This document shows positions 53,489 to 62,684 of a DNA stretch of 64,000 nucleotides, in pieces. The DNA is taken from contig NZ_BMGC01000012.1 in NCBI RefSeq assembly GCF_014639795.1, positions 1 through 64,000 of the forward strand, written 5' to 3'. This DNA comes from Gordonia jinhuaensis. Its GTDB lineage: Bacteria; Actinomycetota; Actinomycetes; Mycobacteriales; Mycobacteriaceae. Within the stretch, counting starts at the first letter, position 1; each line of letters starts with the position of its first letter. A program made the position numbers and the translations under genes. The notes beneath the pieces are model-generated. The model had not been told where the DNA came from and did no database searches. It saw only the letters and a program-made list of their open reading frames with translations.

Positions 53489-54724
53489 GTGATGCCACCG
53501 AACGCACAGCACACGGAGCCCGAAGCCGACCCCGAACTCGCCGCCGCAGATCAGGCCGCCGCAGATCAGGCCGCCGCAGATCAGGCCGCCGCAGATCAGG
53601 CCGCCGTAGATCAGGCCGGGGTCGATGAGGGCACTGATATATGGGCGGGCCCGCGCACTCCGCTGCTCTCGCGGATCCCCGGTCGCGATCTGCTCACCGC
53701 CACGGCTGGTCTACAGCGAGGAACGTTGATCGCCGGGCTGGTGCTGGTGGCGGTCTTTTTGCTCGTCGCGATCTTCGCGCCGCTGATCGCGCCCTTCGGG
53801 TTCAGTCAGCAGGCCGATGCACAGGGTGCATTCCCCGCACTGGCTGCCCCGGACGCCACCCACTGGTTCGGCACCACCGTCGGTCAGCTCGACGTGTTCT
53901 CGCGGGTGGTCTTCGGAGCCCGTACCGCGCTCTATGTGATCGTGCTGTCGGTGTTGTTCTCGATCGTGATCGGTGTCGTACTCGGTCTCGTGTCGGGCTA
54001 CCTCGGCGGCTGGATCGACCGGCTGCTGGTGCTGTTCATGGATGCGATGTACGGCTTCCCCTCGCTGCTGCTCGCGATCGTGGTGAAGGCCTCCCTCGGA
54101 GCGCATCTCAAGGGAGGATTCGGCGGCATCCTTGCCGCGGCCATCTCCATCACGGTGGTGTTCGTCCCGCAGTACTTCCGGCTCATCCGTAACGCCACCG
54201 TGGCGGCGAAGGCGGACCCGTTCGTCGACGCCGCACGCGTCACGGGCGCCTCGAGTGCGCGGATCATGTTCCGTCACCTGTTTCCCAATGTGACCTCGAC
54301 GCTGCCGGTCATCATCACCCTCAACTGCTCCGAGGCCATCCTCACCCTCGCCGGGCTGGGTTTCCTGGGCCTGGGCATCGAGCCCACCGCAGCCTCGGAA
54401 TGGGGATACGACCTCAACCGTGCCCTGCCCGATGTCACGAACGGGATCTGGTGGACCGCGGTGTTCCCGGGTATGGCGATCGTGGCGGTGGTGCTCGGTC
54501 TGACGATGGTGGGCGAGTCGATCAACGAGGCGGCCAACCCGCTGTTGCGCACCCGTCGCCCGGGAAAGGTCAAGTCGAACAACCCCAGTTCGGACAATCC
54601 CAAGTCGGACAAACCCAAGTCGGACAACGCCAGTCCCGTCGATGCAGATGCCGACGCGCAATCGCGTGCCGCGTATGAGCAGAACGGTCGCGAGTCCGGC
54701 GAGCAGAAGGACGGCATTCAATGA
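53489..54724 (+). CDS. Peptide ABC transporter permease (DppC-type) with repeat-bearing ends
   Basis: A 411-residue permease; the six-helix core spans about residues 80-350 and contains the coupling motif DAARVTGASSARIMFRHLFPNVTS. It differs from ordinary DppC proteins at both ends. Residues about 18-47 are five DQAAA-type pentapeptide repeats plus a degenerate one, and residues about 360-380 are (N/K)PKSD-type repeats, both encoded by 15-bp tandem repeats. Both ends should be cytoplasmic and disordered. GTG 53489 or the adjacent ATG 53492 can start it (AGGAGAAG upstream). The stop overlaps the ATPase ATG. Confidence 0.85.
   Translation: MMPPNAQHTEPEADPELAAADQAAADQAAADQAAADQAAVDQAGVDEGTDIWAGPRTPLLSRIPGRDLLTATAGLQRGTLIAGLVLVAVFLLVAIFAPLIAPFGFSQQADAQGAFPALAAPDATHWFGTTVGQLDVFSRVVFGARTALYVIVLSVLFSIVIGVVLGLVSGYLGGWIDRLLVLFMDAMYGFPSLLLAIVVKASLGAHLKGGFGGILAAAISITVVFVPQYFRLIRNATVAAKADPFVDAARVTGASSARIMFRHLFPNVTSTLPVIITLNCSEAILTLAGLGFLGLGIEPTAASEWGYDLNRALPDVTNGIWWTAVFPGMAIVAVVLGLTMVGESINEAANPLLRTRRPGKVKSNNPSSDNPKSDKPKSDNASPVDADADAQSRAAYEQNGRESGEQKDGIQ
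53540..53629 (+). repeat. 15-bp tandem repeat, five copies plus one degenerate, inside the DppC-type gene
   Basis: Units start at 53540, 53555, 53570, 53585, 53600 and 53615; the first four are identical (GCCGCCGCAGATCAG). Each adds five residues (AADQA register) without breaking the frame. Confidence 0.92.
54569..54628 (+). repeat. Second 15-bp tandem repeat, four copies, at the 3' end of the same gene
   Basis: Units start at 54569, 54584, 54599 and 54614 with consensus CCCAAGTCGGACAAC. They encode the Lys/Ser/Asp/Asn-rich cytoplasmic tail. Confidence 0.85.
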
Positions 54725-56451
54725 CGGTGGAGAACGCTTCGGTGAACACGCCGTCGACGGCGACCGAGGCTGCGCCCGCACTGCGGATCGAGGATCTGTC
54801 GGTCACTTTCCTCACCGATGCCGGTGTGGTCGACGCGGTTCGGGACGTGAGCTATCGCGTCCGGCGTGGGGAGATCCTCGCCGTGGTCGGAGAATCCGGT
54901 TCAGGCAAGTCGGTGAGTTCCCGCACCGCCATCGGTCTGCTCCCGGACACCGCGACGGTGACCGGACATGTCTACCTCGGCGACCACGAGGTCACCGCGA
55001 TGTCCAACAAGCAGATGCACAGGCTACGGGGCAAAGACGTCGCGATGGTGTTCCAGGAGCCCGGTGCAGCGCTCGATCCGCTGTTCACCGTCGGATATCA
55101 GATCGCCGAAGCTGTTCGCGCACATCCGATGCCGGGCCACAAGATCGGCCGTAAGCAAGCCCGTGACCGTGCCGTGGAGCTGCTGACGATGGTCGGACTA
55201 CCCGACCCGCAACGCCGCGTGGACTATTACCCGCACGAGTTGTCGGGTGGGCAGAAGCAGCGTGTGGTGATCGCCATCGCGATCGCCTGTGATCCGGCGG
55301 TGATCATCGCCGACGAACCGACCACCGCGCTCGATGTGACCGTGCAAGCCGAGATCCTCGCGCTGCTGCGCGACCTGCGTGATCGTCTCGACAGCGCGAT
55401 CGTGCTCATCACCCACAACATGGGTGTGGTCGCCGAGATGGCCGACCGGGTGGTGGTGATGAACCGGGGACGCGTGGTCGAGGAGGCCGGCGTCACGGAT
55501 CTGTTCGCCCACCCTCGCGCGGCCTACACCCGCCAGCTGCTCGACGCCGTCCCGCATCTGGGGGCACAGGATTCACCGGCGCCGGTCGCCGAAGACGCCG
55601 AGACGGTGCTGGCGGTGCGAGATCTGAGTGTGGTGTTCCCCGGTGGGGTGGGATCCGGGTCCTTCACCGCGGTCGAGGAGGTCTCCTTCACCATCGCCCG
55701 TGGCGAGACCTTCGGTCTGGTCGGCGAGTCGGGGTCGGGTAAGACCACGATCGGGCGGTGTGTGGCCGGATTGCAGTCACCGTCGTCGGGGTCGATCACC
55801 GTGCTCGGGACCGACATCGCCGGGTTGTCGCCGCGCCGACTCAAACCGCTCCGCAAGCGCTTCGGTTTCGTCTTCCAGGACCCGGCGACATCGCTGAACC
55901 CGCGGATGACGGTCGGGGAGTGCATCGCCGAGCCGCTGATCGTCCACGACCGGGTTTCCGGTGCGACTGCCCGTCGGGCCAGGGTGCGCGAACTGCTCGA
56001 CGCGGTGCGTCTGCCCGCGGGCACCGAGAAGCGCTACCCCCATGAACTGTCCGGCGGTCAGCGGCAACGTGCGAACCTGGCACGCGCATTGATCCTGGAG
56101 CCCGATCTGGTGGTGGCCGACGAGCCGACGAGCGCTCTGGACGTGTCGGTGCAGGCGTCGGTGCTCGAGCTGTTCGCCGAACTGCAGCAACGCTGGAATT
56201 TCGGCGCGCTGTTCATCAGCCACGACCTCGCCGTCGTCGAGATCCTCGCGCACCGCGTGGGTGTGCTGCAGCACGGACGCCTGGTGGAGTCCGGGCCCAC
56301 CGAGTCGGTGCTGCGATCGCCTGCTCAGCCCTATACGCAGCGGCTGCTCGCCGCGGTGCCGGTGCCTGACCCGGCACGTGCTCGCACCGAGGGCCGCACG
56401 ACCTCATCGACAAGCGTTCCCGACGCCGGAGAAGAGCGGCAGGTCGGGTAG
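54721..56451 (+). CDS. Peptide ABC transporter ATPase with two fused nucleotide-binding domains (DppD-DppF type)
   Basis: A 576-residue fusion of two ABC ATPases. Domain 1 (about residues 20-270) has Walker [11 protein letters not shown], signature ELSGGQKQR and Walker B VIIADEPT. Domain 2 (about 295-550) has [20 protein letters not shown] and LVVADEPT. Each is followed by the oligopeptide-type C-terminal extension ([15 protein letters not shown] and [15 protein letters not shown]). It energises the importer encoded upstream. The ATG overlaps the permease stop (ATGA). Confidence 0.9.
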   Translation: MTVENASVNTPSTATEAAPALRIEDLSVTFLTDAGVVDAVRDVSYRVRRGEILAVVGESGSGKSVSSRTAIGLLPDTATVTGHVYLGDHEVTAMSNKQMHRLRGKDVAMVFQEPGAALDPLFTVGYQIAEAVRAHPMPGHKIGRKQARDRAVELLTMVGLPDPQRRVDYYPHELSGGQKQRVVIAIAIACDPAVIIADEPTTALDVTVQAEILALLRDLRDRLDSAIVLITHNMGVVAEMADRVVVMNRGRVVEEAGVTDLFAHPRAAYTRQLLDAVPHLGAQDSPAPVAEDAETVLAVRDLSVVFPGGVGSGSFTAVEEVSFTIARGETFGLVGESGSGKTTIGRCVAGLQSPSSGSITVLGTDIAGLSPRRLKPLRKRFGFVFQDPATSLNPRMTVGECIAEPLIVHDRVSGATARRARVRELLDAVRLPAGTEKRYPHELSGGQRQRANLARALILEPDLVVADEPTSALDVSVQASVLELFAELQQRWNFGALFISHDLAVVEILAHRVGVLQHGRLVESGPTESVLRSPAQPYTQRLLAAVPVPDPARARTEGRTTSSTSVPDAGEERQVG

Positions 56452-56513
56452 CCTAAGCCCGGATCACGCCGTCGCGCGATTTGCCCCCCGACGAATGGAA
56501 CAGCGCAGCAATC

Positions 56514-57635
56514 ATGACCGACAGGGATGAGTCCTCCACCGGTGACATCGCGGCATCGCAGCCCGATTCAGCTCCAGAAAAGGCCTCCTACGCTGCTGCC
56601 GGAGTCGACATCGACGCCGGCGACCGTGCGGTCGCGCTGTTCGCGCCGCATGCCCGTCGCACCACCCGTCCGGAGGTGATGGGCGGTATCGGCGGCTTCG
56701 CCGGACTGTTCGCGCTGAAGAACACGTACCGCGAACCGGTGCTGGCTTCCTCGACCGACGGCGTGGGCACCAAGATCGCGATCGCCCAAGCACTCGACAA
56801 GCACGACACCGTCGGCCGTGATCTGGTCGCCATGGTCGTCGACGACCTCGTGGTGTGCGGCGCCGAACCCCTGTTCCTGCAGGACTACATCGCCGTCGGC
56901 CGGGTGATCCCCGAGACGGTCGCCGAACTCGTCTCCGGCATCGCCGACGGCTGTGTGGAAGCCGGTTGTGCGCTCCTCGGTGGCGAGACCGCCGAACACC
57001 CGGGCCTGATGGCCCCGGACGAATACGACCTCTCGGCCACCGGAGTCGGTGTGGTGGAGGCCGATTCGATCCTCTCGCCCGAGCGGGTGCGCCCCGGTGA
57101 CGTGGTGATCGCGATGGGGTCCTCGGGTCTGCATTCCAACGGATACTCGCTGGCCCGCAAGGTGTTGCTGGATTGGGGCCACATGGATTTGCGCGGGCAT
57201 GTGGAGGAGTTCGGTCGCACGCTCGGTGAGGAACTCCTCGAGCCGACGCGTATCTACGCCCGCGACTGTCTCGCGTTGATCGCCGAGACCGATGTGCGGA
57301 CGTTCGCCCACGTGACCGGCGGTGGACTCGCCGAGAATCTCGCCAGGGTGATCCCGGAAGGACTGGTCGCCGAACTCGACCGCAGCACCTGGACGCCGTC
57401 GCAGGTATTCGGCCTGATCGCGCAGCGCGGACGCGTGGAGCGCGCCGAGATGGAACGCACCTTCAACATGGGTGTGGGAATGGTCGCGATCGTCGCACCG
57501 GAGGACACCGACCGTGCGCTCGCGGTTCTGACCGCACGCCATCTCGACAGCTGGGTGCTGGGATCGATCAAGAAGACCGCGAACTCGGATTCGACCGTGC
57601 GTGCGGAACTGGTGGGGGAACACCCCCGGTTCTGA
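56514..57635 (+). CDS. purM: Phosphoribosylformylglycinamidine cyclo-ligase
   Basis: A 373-residue AIR synthetase, converting FGAM and ATP to AIR, the fifth step of purine synthesis. Signatures include GFAGLFAL, ASSTDGVGTKIAIA, VDDLVVCGAEPLFLQDYIAVG, LGGETAEHPG, GSSGLHSNGYSLARKV and HVTGGGLAENLARVIP. ATG 56514 was chosen over the upstream GTG-type extension because it gives the usual N-terminus. The gene normally follows purF directly in mycobacteria; here the peptide transporter lies between. Confidence 0.95.
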   Translation: MTDRDESSTGDIAASQPDSAPEKASYAAAGVDIDAGDRAVALFAPHARRTTRPEVMGGIGGFAGLFALKNTYREPVLASSTDGVGTKIAIAQALDKHDTVGRDLVAMVVDDLVVCGAEPLFLQDYIAVGRVIPETVAELVSGIADGCVEAGCALLGGETAEHPGLMAPDEYDLSATGVGVVEADSILSPERVRPGDVVIAMGSSGLHSNGYSLARKVLLDWGHMDLRGHVEEFGRTLGEELLEPTRIYARDCLALIAETDVRTFAHVTGGGLAENLARVIPEGLVAELDRSTWTPSQVFGLIAQRGRVERAEMERTFNMGVGMVAIVAPEDTDRALAVLTARHLDSWVLGSIKKTANSDSTVRAELVGEHPRF

Positions 57636-57689
57636 GTCGGGTCTGATCTGCCGACGGCAGTGATCTGCAACAGACAGTGATCTACACAT

Positions 57690-57747
57690 CAGTCACCGCA
57701 GAGCGCGCTTAGCGATATATATCGCCAACGGCGCTCTGCGGTGACTG
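57690..57747. repeat. 58-bp concentric double palindrome between purM and the DUF3073 gene
   Basis: Perfect 17-bp outer arms (57690-57706 and 57731-57747) enclose a perfect 14-bp palindrome GCGATATATATCGC (57712-57725) with exactly the same centre; only five bases on each side between them are unpaired. It starts 55 bases past the purM stop and ends 9 bases before the convergent DUF3073 stop. It could end transcription from both sides. Confidence 0.85.
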
Positions 57748-57756
57748 TTATGCGCC

Positions 57757-57951
57757 TCAGGCGCGGCGCCACTCGTCTTCTTCGGCCCAGCGATCCACCG
57801 GGTCGTCGTCAATGCGGTCGTGGGAACCCAGGCCGTCATGCGAGTCGTTGGAGAGCTCACGCTGCAAGCTCTCGAGGTCCATGTGTTGACTGCTGTATTT
57901 CAGCTGACGAGCAACCTTCGTCTGCTTTGCTTTTGCCCGGCCGCGGCCCAT
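57757..57951 (-). CDS. DUF3073 family protein
   Basis: A 64-residue basic-then-acidic protein: GRGRAKAKQTKVARQLKYSS then SLQRELSNDS and a C-terminal DPVDRWAEEDEW. This is the small actinobacterial DUF3073 family, found beside purM in mycobacteria (Rv0810c position). The function is unknown; the strongly basic N-terminus suggests nucleic acid or ribosome contact, which is inference. It is convergent with purM. Confidence 0.85.
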   Translation of the reverse strand: MGRGRAKAKQTKVARQLKYSSQHMDLESLQRELSNDSHDGLGSHDRIDDDPVDRWAEEDEWRRA

Positions 57952-58108
57952 ATGGGACCCCCTCGCACAATGACGGGGCGGCCAAACAGTGTGGCGGCCC
58001 CGTTCTGGTTTAGAAATCTGTCGTGCCAGTGAGTCTACCGTGTGCCACCGCGGGATGCGGAATCACTGCACCGCAACGCCGGGCAAAGCGCTGGCGAGCC
58101 GGGAGAAT

Positions 58109-58780
58109 TTACATCGACGACTTACGCAGTGCCTTGGTGGCGTCGCGTTCGACCTTGGCGGGAAGTCCGCCTTGTGCGAGCAGGTCGCGAAGTTTGTCCG
58201 GGTCGGTTCCCGTCGCCAGATCGCGGACGCGCACTCCGTGTGAGGGACGCGAGATCACCTCGACACGATCACCGGCGGCCACCGATCCGGGTGTGCGCAC
58301 GAGGAGATAAGTGCCCAGGTCGGCGCGGTCCATGAAGCGTTTGACCCAGTGCGCTTCCCGCGCCCATTCCGCGAAGGTCCGGCAGGGGATGCGGGGGATA
58401 GTGGCCTCGAGGATCACCTCGTCGCCGACCCGCCAACGTTCGCCGACGATCGCGTCGGTGGTCTCGATCCCCTCGATCCGCAGGTTCTCGCCGAACCATC
58501 CCGGCGGCAGTTCGCGGCCGAGTTCGTCCGCCCACCGGCGGGCCTCGAGTTCGCTGTAGGCGTAGACGGCCTGATCGATACCGCCGTGATGTTTGTGATC
58601 GACCACATGATCGTCGACCAGCCCGAGGTCCTCGACGCGGCGGGCACCGTCGAGGGGCCGCTTGTCGATACCGCTGGCGCCCACACCCGCGAGCACGACG
58701 TCGGTCGACGCCGCGCAGACCGCCAGCACGCGGCCGGTGGCGATCGGGGCGCGGTCGGTGGTCTCCATGGCGGTGGTCAT
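58109..58780 (-). CDS. MOSC domain-containing protein
   Basis: A 223-residue protein with KRPLDGARRVEDLGLVDDHVVDHKHHGGIDQAVYAYS, WFGENLRIEGI and the IPRIPCRTF cysteine region that mark MOSC domains, the sulfur-carrier fold related to the C-terminal domain of Moco sulfurase. Such proteins (YiiM-like) act in molybdenum-dependent detoxification or sulfur transfer; the partner is unknown here. ATG 58780 lies two bases past the ygfZ stop, so the two genes share a transcript. A G/C-rich inverted repeat at about 57975-58010 may end it. Confidence 0.8.
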   Translation of the reverse strand: MTTAMETTDRAPIATGRVLAVCAASTDVVLAGVGASGIDKRPLDGARRVEDLGLVDDHVVDHKHHGGIDQAVYAYSELEARRWADELGRELPPGWFGENLRIEGIETTDAIVGERWRVGDEVILEATIPRIPCRTFAEWAREAHWVKRFMDRADLGTYLLVRTPGSVAAGDRVEVISRPSHGVRVRDLATGTDPDKLRDLLAQGGLPAKVERDATKALRKSSM

Positions 58781-58782
58781 CC

Positions 58783-59949
58783 TCAGCGCCCCCGCAACTT
58801 GTCGATGGCCGCGCGGCCGGCCTGTTCGTGTTCGGAGTCGGTCAGCGAATCGGGGTCGATGGAGGCGTCGACGCCGCGGATCACCAGGGCGGTGTCCACC
58901 GGGATCGTGCGTTTGACGAGGGCCAGTCCGATCGGGCCGAACTCGAAGTGATCGACCACACTTCCCAGCCGGCCGACCGCACGTCCGTCGGCGGTGACCG
59001 TCTCGCCGGGCTGCGGACGGTTGTCCGCCGATCCGTCGAGGTGCACCAGTGCGAGCCGACGCGGCGGCTTTCCGAGATTGTGAACACGCGCCACCGTCTC
59101 CTGACCGCGGTAACACCCCTTGTCCAGGTGTACCGCGCCTTGCTCTGCCACCCCACCGATCCATCCGAGTTCGTGAGGAATGGCGCGGTCGTCGGTGTCC
59201 AGACCCAGACGCGGTCGGACGGCGGCGACGCGCATCGCCTCATAAGCCCAGGTCCCGGCCGGGCGTGCACCGGCGGACACGAGTTCATCCCACCAGGTCT
59301 CGACCAGATATTCCGGGATCACCAGGTCGATGGTCGGGGTGCGGCGACCCTCACCGGTGGGCGGCATGATGCGCCAGAACCCCAGCGGCTCCTCGTCGTG
59401 ATGGATCTCGGGCAGGTCGCCGGCCTGGTAGACCTGCGGATTCGCGCCGAGGTCGAGGAGTTCGGCGATGGGGCCGGTCATGATGTCGGGGCCGACCAGC
59501 GACAGGACCGCCATGTCGGGACGCGGCGCCACCTCGACCTTGGCCCAGAAGATCATCTTCGACAGGAAATCAGCGAGTGCGTCGGCACGCGTCCCCTCGG
59601 TGTCGACCCAGGCGATCTGGTCGACGTCGGTGACCACGAAGTGATCCTCGACCCGCCCGTTGAGGTCGAGGTTGAGGTCTTCGGCCGACCAGCGATCGGC
59701 GAGATCGAGAAGATGCTGACTGGAGATGGTGTGCAGCCAGCTCAGGCGCTCTTCGCCGTCGATCTCGATGACACCGCGATGGGATCGGTCGACCACCACG
59801 GCCGCACGGGCGGCAGCCCGCTGCTCGCCGAACGGATCGCCGAAATGCCATGCGACGCCCTCGTCGGGGGAGCCCTCCGGTGCGCCGACAGCACCGTCGC
59901 CGCGCAGTCTGGGCAAAAGGACCGATTGGGGAGAAAACGCCGAAGCCAC
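58783..59949 (-). CDS. ygfZ: Folate-dependent Fe-S cluster protein YgfZ
   Basis: A 388-residue aminomethyltransferase-like protein with the YgfZ signature HLDKGCYRGQETVARVHNLGKPPRR, whose cysteine is conserved. YgfZ helps Fe-S enzyme repair and assembly using tetrahydrofolate. GTG 59949 was chosen because it gives the standard N-terminus (SAFSPQSVLLPRLRG) and leaves 60 bases to the divergent pabC. M. tuberculosis has the same divergent pair (Rv0811c-Rv0812). Confidence 0.88.
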   Translation of the reverse strand: MASAFSPQSVLLPRLRGDGAVGAPEGSPDEGVAWHFGDPFGEQRAAARAAVVVDRSHRGVIEIDGEERLSWLHTISSQHLLDLADRWSAEDLNLDLNGRVEDHFVVTDVDQIAWVDTEGTRADALADFLSKMIFWAKVEVAPRPDMAVLSLVGPDIMTGPIAELLDLGANPQVYQAGDLPEIHHDEEPLGFWRIMPPTGEGRRTPTIDLVIPEYLVETWWDELVSAGARPAGTWAYEAMRVAAVRPRLGLDTDDRAIPHELGWIGGVAEQGAVHLDKGCYRGQETVARVHNLGKPPRRLALVHLDGSADNRPQPGETVTADGRAVGRLGSVVDHFEFGPIGLALVKRTIPVDTALVIRGVDASIDPDSLTDSEHEQAGRAAIDKLRGR

Positions 59950-60009
59950 GGATCCAATCCTACGTTCGACTGCGATGCGGGGAGTGCCGGCTGTTCTACG
60001 CTGTTGCGC

Positions 60010-60942
60010 ATGTCGGAAACCTTGCTGCTGACCGTGGATGTCTCCAACCCGCAGGGCGCCGGTGCCCGAGACGGCGCCGGGGTGAGCGTGCACGACACCT
60101 CGACCCCGCTGCTCTACGCCGACGACCTCGCCGCGCTGCGCGGCGACGGCATCTTCGAGACGCTTCTGGTGGCCGGTGGTACCGCGCGCAACGTCGAACG
60201 CCACCTCGATCGCTTCGAACGCAGCGCCAAAGCACTGGACCTGCCGATACCCGACCGCGCCACCTGGGAGAGCGCGATCGAGCAGGCGCAGACGCTGTGG
60301 GCGGCCGAGCACGACGTCGACGCCGACGCCGTGATGCGCCTGGTTTATTCGCGTGGACGTGAGCGTGATCTCGAACATTCCGGCGAGGGTGAGTCCTGCG
60401 TCCCGACTGCGTATCTCACCGTCGCGCCGGCGGGGGAGCGTGGACCCCGGTTGCGCGAGCAGGGCGTGTCGGTGATCACGGTCGACCGCGGGTACTCGAT
60501 CGACCTCGCCGCCAAGGCGCCCTGGCAGCTCCTGGGCGCCAAGACCCTCAGCTATGCGACGAATATGGCGGCCCTGCGCCATGCCGCCGAACGAGGTGTG
60601 GACGATGTGCTCTACACCTCGAGTGAAGGGGTGGTTCTCGAGGCGCCGCGTGCGAGTGTCGTTGCGGTGTATGACAAGACGTTGGTCACCACTCCTCCCG
60701 ACTACGGGGTGTTGGCGGGGACGACGGTCGCGGCGACCTTCGCGCTGGCCCAGGAGGAGGGCTGGCGAACAGAGACCCGGGCGATGCGGACGCCGGATCT
60801 GATCAAGGCCGATTCGGTGTGGCTGATGTCGAGCCTGACGCTCGCGGCGCGAGTGACCTCACTCAACGGTTACGACTACGAGAATCCACTGCGGCCCAGG
60901 GAGATCCCGGACCTCGTGCGTCGCGCAGTTTTGGGCGAATAG
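60010..60942 (+). CDS. pabC: Class IV aminotransferase, likely 4-amino-4-deoxychorismate lyase
   Basis: A 310-residue fold-type IV PLP enzyme. The LRGDGIFETLLV N-terminal motif, the lysine in LLGAKTLSYATNMAALRHA (Schiff base) and DDVLYTSSEGVVLEAPRASVV match PabC/branched-chain-type enzymes. PabC releases p-aminobenzoate for folate, which fits the neighbouring folate-binding YgfZ. A D-amino acid transaminase cannot be excluded. ATG 60010; the frame extends far upstream through ygfZ by chance. Confidence 0.8.
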   Translation: MSETLLLTVDVSNPQGAGARDGAGVSVHDTSTPLLYADDLAALRGDGIFETLLVAGGTARNVERHLDRFERSAKALDLPIPDRATWESAIEQAQTLWAAEHDVDADAVMRLVYSRGRERDLEHSGEGESCVPTAYLTVAPAGERGPRLREQGVSVITVDRGYSIDLAAKAPWQLLGAKTLSYATNMAALRHAAERGVDDVLYTSSEGVVLEAPRASVVAVYDKTLVTTPPDYGVLAGTTVAATFALAQEEGWRTETRAMRTPDLIKADSVWLMSSLTLAARVTSLNGYDYENPLRPREIPDLVRRAVLGE

Positions 60943-60996
60943 TCCGGTTTATGTCGCCTCGTTGCCCAATTGTGATGCGGCACTCAGGTCTTTAGT

Positions 60997-61014
60997 CCTG
61001 CGTCGGTCCGCAGG
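60997..61014 (+). promoter_or_regulatory. Small hairpin in the pabC-cydA gap
   Basis: CCTGCG (60997-61002) pairs with CGCAGG (61009-61014) around six bases, about 55 bp after pabC. Possibly a weak terminator or part of the cyd leader. Confidence 0.3.
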
Positions 61015-61052
61015 TTTGGTGCAGCATTTGGTCGGGAGTAGCGTGACGGCAG

Positions 61053-61075
61053 AGCTACTACGCTTGGTAGTAGCT
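61053..61075. promoter_or_regulatory. Operator-like dyad upstream of cydA (AGCTACTAC / GTAGTAGCT)
   Basis: Perfect 9-bp arms at 61053-61061 and 61067-61075 with a 5-base spacer, 22 bases before the cydA ATG. The TACTAC/GTAGTA halves resemble BlaI/MecI-family repressor sites as I recall them. The position would block transcription or early translation of the cyd operon. Confidence 0.55.
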
Positions 61076-61097
61076 AAGGCTCGGCGATTGAGGCTTC

Positions 61098-62660
61098 ATG
61101 GATGTTCTCGACGTTTCACGATGGCAATTCGGAATCACCACGGTCTACCACTTCATCCTGGTACCGCTGACCATCGGCCTGGCGCCGATGATCGCCATCA
61201 TGCAGACCGTCTGGCATGTGACCGGCAATGTGCAGTGGTACCGGGCGACCAAGTTCTTCGGGAAGATCTTCCTGATCAACTTCGCCCTCGGTGTGGCGAC
61301 GGGCATCGTGCAGGAATTCCAGTTCGGCATGAACTGGAGCGAATACAGTCGGTTCGTCGGCGACGTGTTCGGCGCCCCGCTCGCCTTCGAGGCACTCGTG
61401 GCCTTCTTCCTGGAGTCGACGTTCCTGGGGCTGTGGATCTTCGGCTGGCAGCGACTGCCGCGAGCGGTCCACCTCGCCTCGATCTGGCTGGTCGCCATCG
61501 GTGTGACCGCCTCGGCTTACTTCATCATCGCCGCGAACTCGTTCATGCAGCATCCGGTGGGCGCTCACTTCGTCAGCCGCGGACGCGCCGAGATGGTGAG
61601 CTTCTGGAAGGTCATCACCAACAACACGACGCTGGCCGCCTTCCCGCATGTGGTGGCCGGCTCGTGGCTCACAGCCGCGACATTGGTCGCCGCCGTCTGC
61701 ATCTGGTGGATGGCGCGGGACATGGCACGTGCCAAGAAGCTGCGTGACGGCGACGAGGTTCCCGCACAGGGCGGTTCGGTCACGCCGACCGACGGGTCCA
61801 CGGATGCGGAGGCCGATGCGCTCGAGAAGGATGCCGCGACGCTGTTCCGTCCCGTCACCCGGTTCTCGCTGTGGGTGATGATCGTGGCCGCGGTGATCCT
61901 GGTGATCACCGGCGACGTCCAGGGCAAGCTCATGTTCGAGCAGCAGCCGATGAAGATGGCCTCGGCAGAATCGCTGTGCCACACCGAGAAGAGCGCGTCG
62001 TTCTCCGTACTGACCATCGGCACGCAGAACAACTGCGAACACGTCACCCGCGTGATCGAGATCCCCGGCGTGACCTCGTTCCTGGGCACCAACAACTTCA
62101 ACTCGACCCTGCGCGGCGTCGAGGAGCTGCAGCAGGAGCAGGAGGCCCGCTTCGGGCCCGGCAACTACAAGCCGAACCTGTTCGTCACGTACTGGGCGTT
62201 CCGCGCGATGATCACCTGGGCGCTCGGCTCGGCTGTGGTGGCACTCGGCGCACTGTGGCTGACCCGCAAGAAGCGGGTCGTCACGTCGCACAGGTTCGCG
62301 CTGCTGTGCCTGTGGCTGACGCCGACGCCGTTCCTGGCCAACGCATCCGGGTGGATCTTCACCGAGATGGGTCGCCAGCCATGGGTGGTGGCACCGAACC
62401 CGACCGGCGACCCGAACATCCACCTCACGGTCCAACAGGGCGTGTCGCATCATTCCGCAGGTATGGTGCTGGCGACCCTGATCATCTTCACGCTGCTCTA
62501 CGGGTCGCTCGGAGTGATCTGGTTCCTGCTGATTCGCAGATATGTGATCGCCGGGCCGCTCAAGCACGATGCCGACCCGGCCGAGGACCGCAACCCCTAT
62601 GACACCGACTCCGATCCGCACGAGCCTTCGGAGACCGAACAACTCTCGTTCGCGTACTGA
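61098..62660 (+). CDS. cydA: Cytochrome bd ubiquinol/menaquinol oxidase subunit I
   Basis: A 520-residue membrane protein, the haem-bearing subunit of the bd oxidase that reduces oxygen to water at low oxygen. The N-terminal RWQFGITTVYHFILVPLTIG has the haem b595 histidine, EFQFGMNWSEYSRFVGDVFGAPLAFE the conserved acidic channel, QQPMKMASAE the start of the quinol Q-loop region, and GWIFTEMGRQPW the GRQPW motif. The Q-loop is short, as in actinobacterial enzymes. It is the first gene of cydABD, 24 bases before cydB. The ATG is preceded by GAGGC only. Confidence 0.93.
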   Translation: MDVLDVSRWQFGITTVYHFILVPLTIGLAPMIAIMQTVWHVTGNVQWYRATKFFGKIFLINFALGVATGIVQEFQFGMNWSEYSRFVGDVFGAPLAFEALVAFFLESTFLGLWIFGWQRLPRAVHLASIWLVAIGVTASAYFIIAANSFMQHPVGAHFVSRGRAEMVSFWKVITNNTTLAAFPHVVAGSWLTAATLVAAVCIWWMARDMARAKKLRDGDEVPAQGGSVTPTDGSTDAEADALEKDAATLFRPVTRFSLWVMIVAAVILVITGDVQGKLMFEQQPMKMASAESLCHTEKSASFSVLTIGTQNNCEHVTRVIEIPGVTSFLGTNNFNSTLRGVEELQQEQEARFGPGNYKPNLFVTYWAFRAMITWALGSAVVALGALWLTRKKRVVTSHRFALLCLWLTPTPFLANASGWIFTEMGRQPWVVAPNPTGDPNIHLTVQQGVSHHSAGMVLATLIIFTLLYGSLGVIWFLLIRRYVIAGPLKHDADPAEDRNPYDTDSDPHEPSETEQLSFAY

Positions 62661-62684
62661 CCGAGAACGGCAAGGATTGACGAG

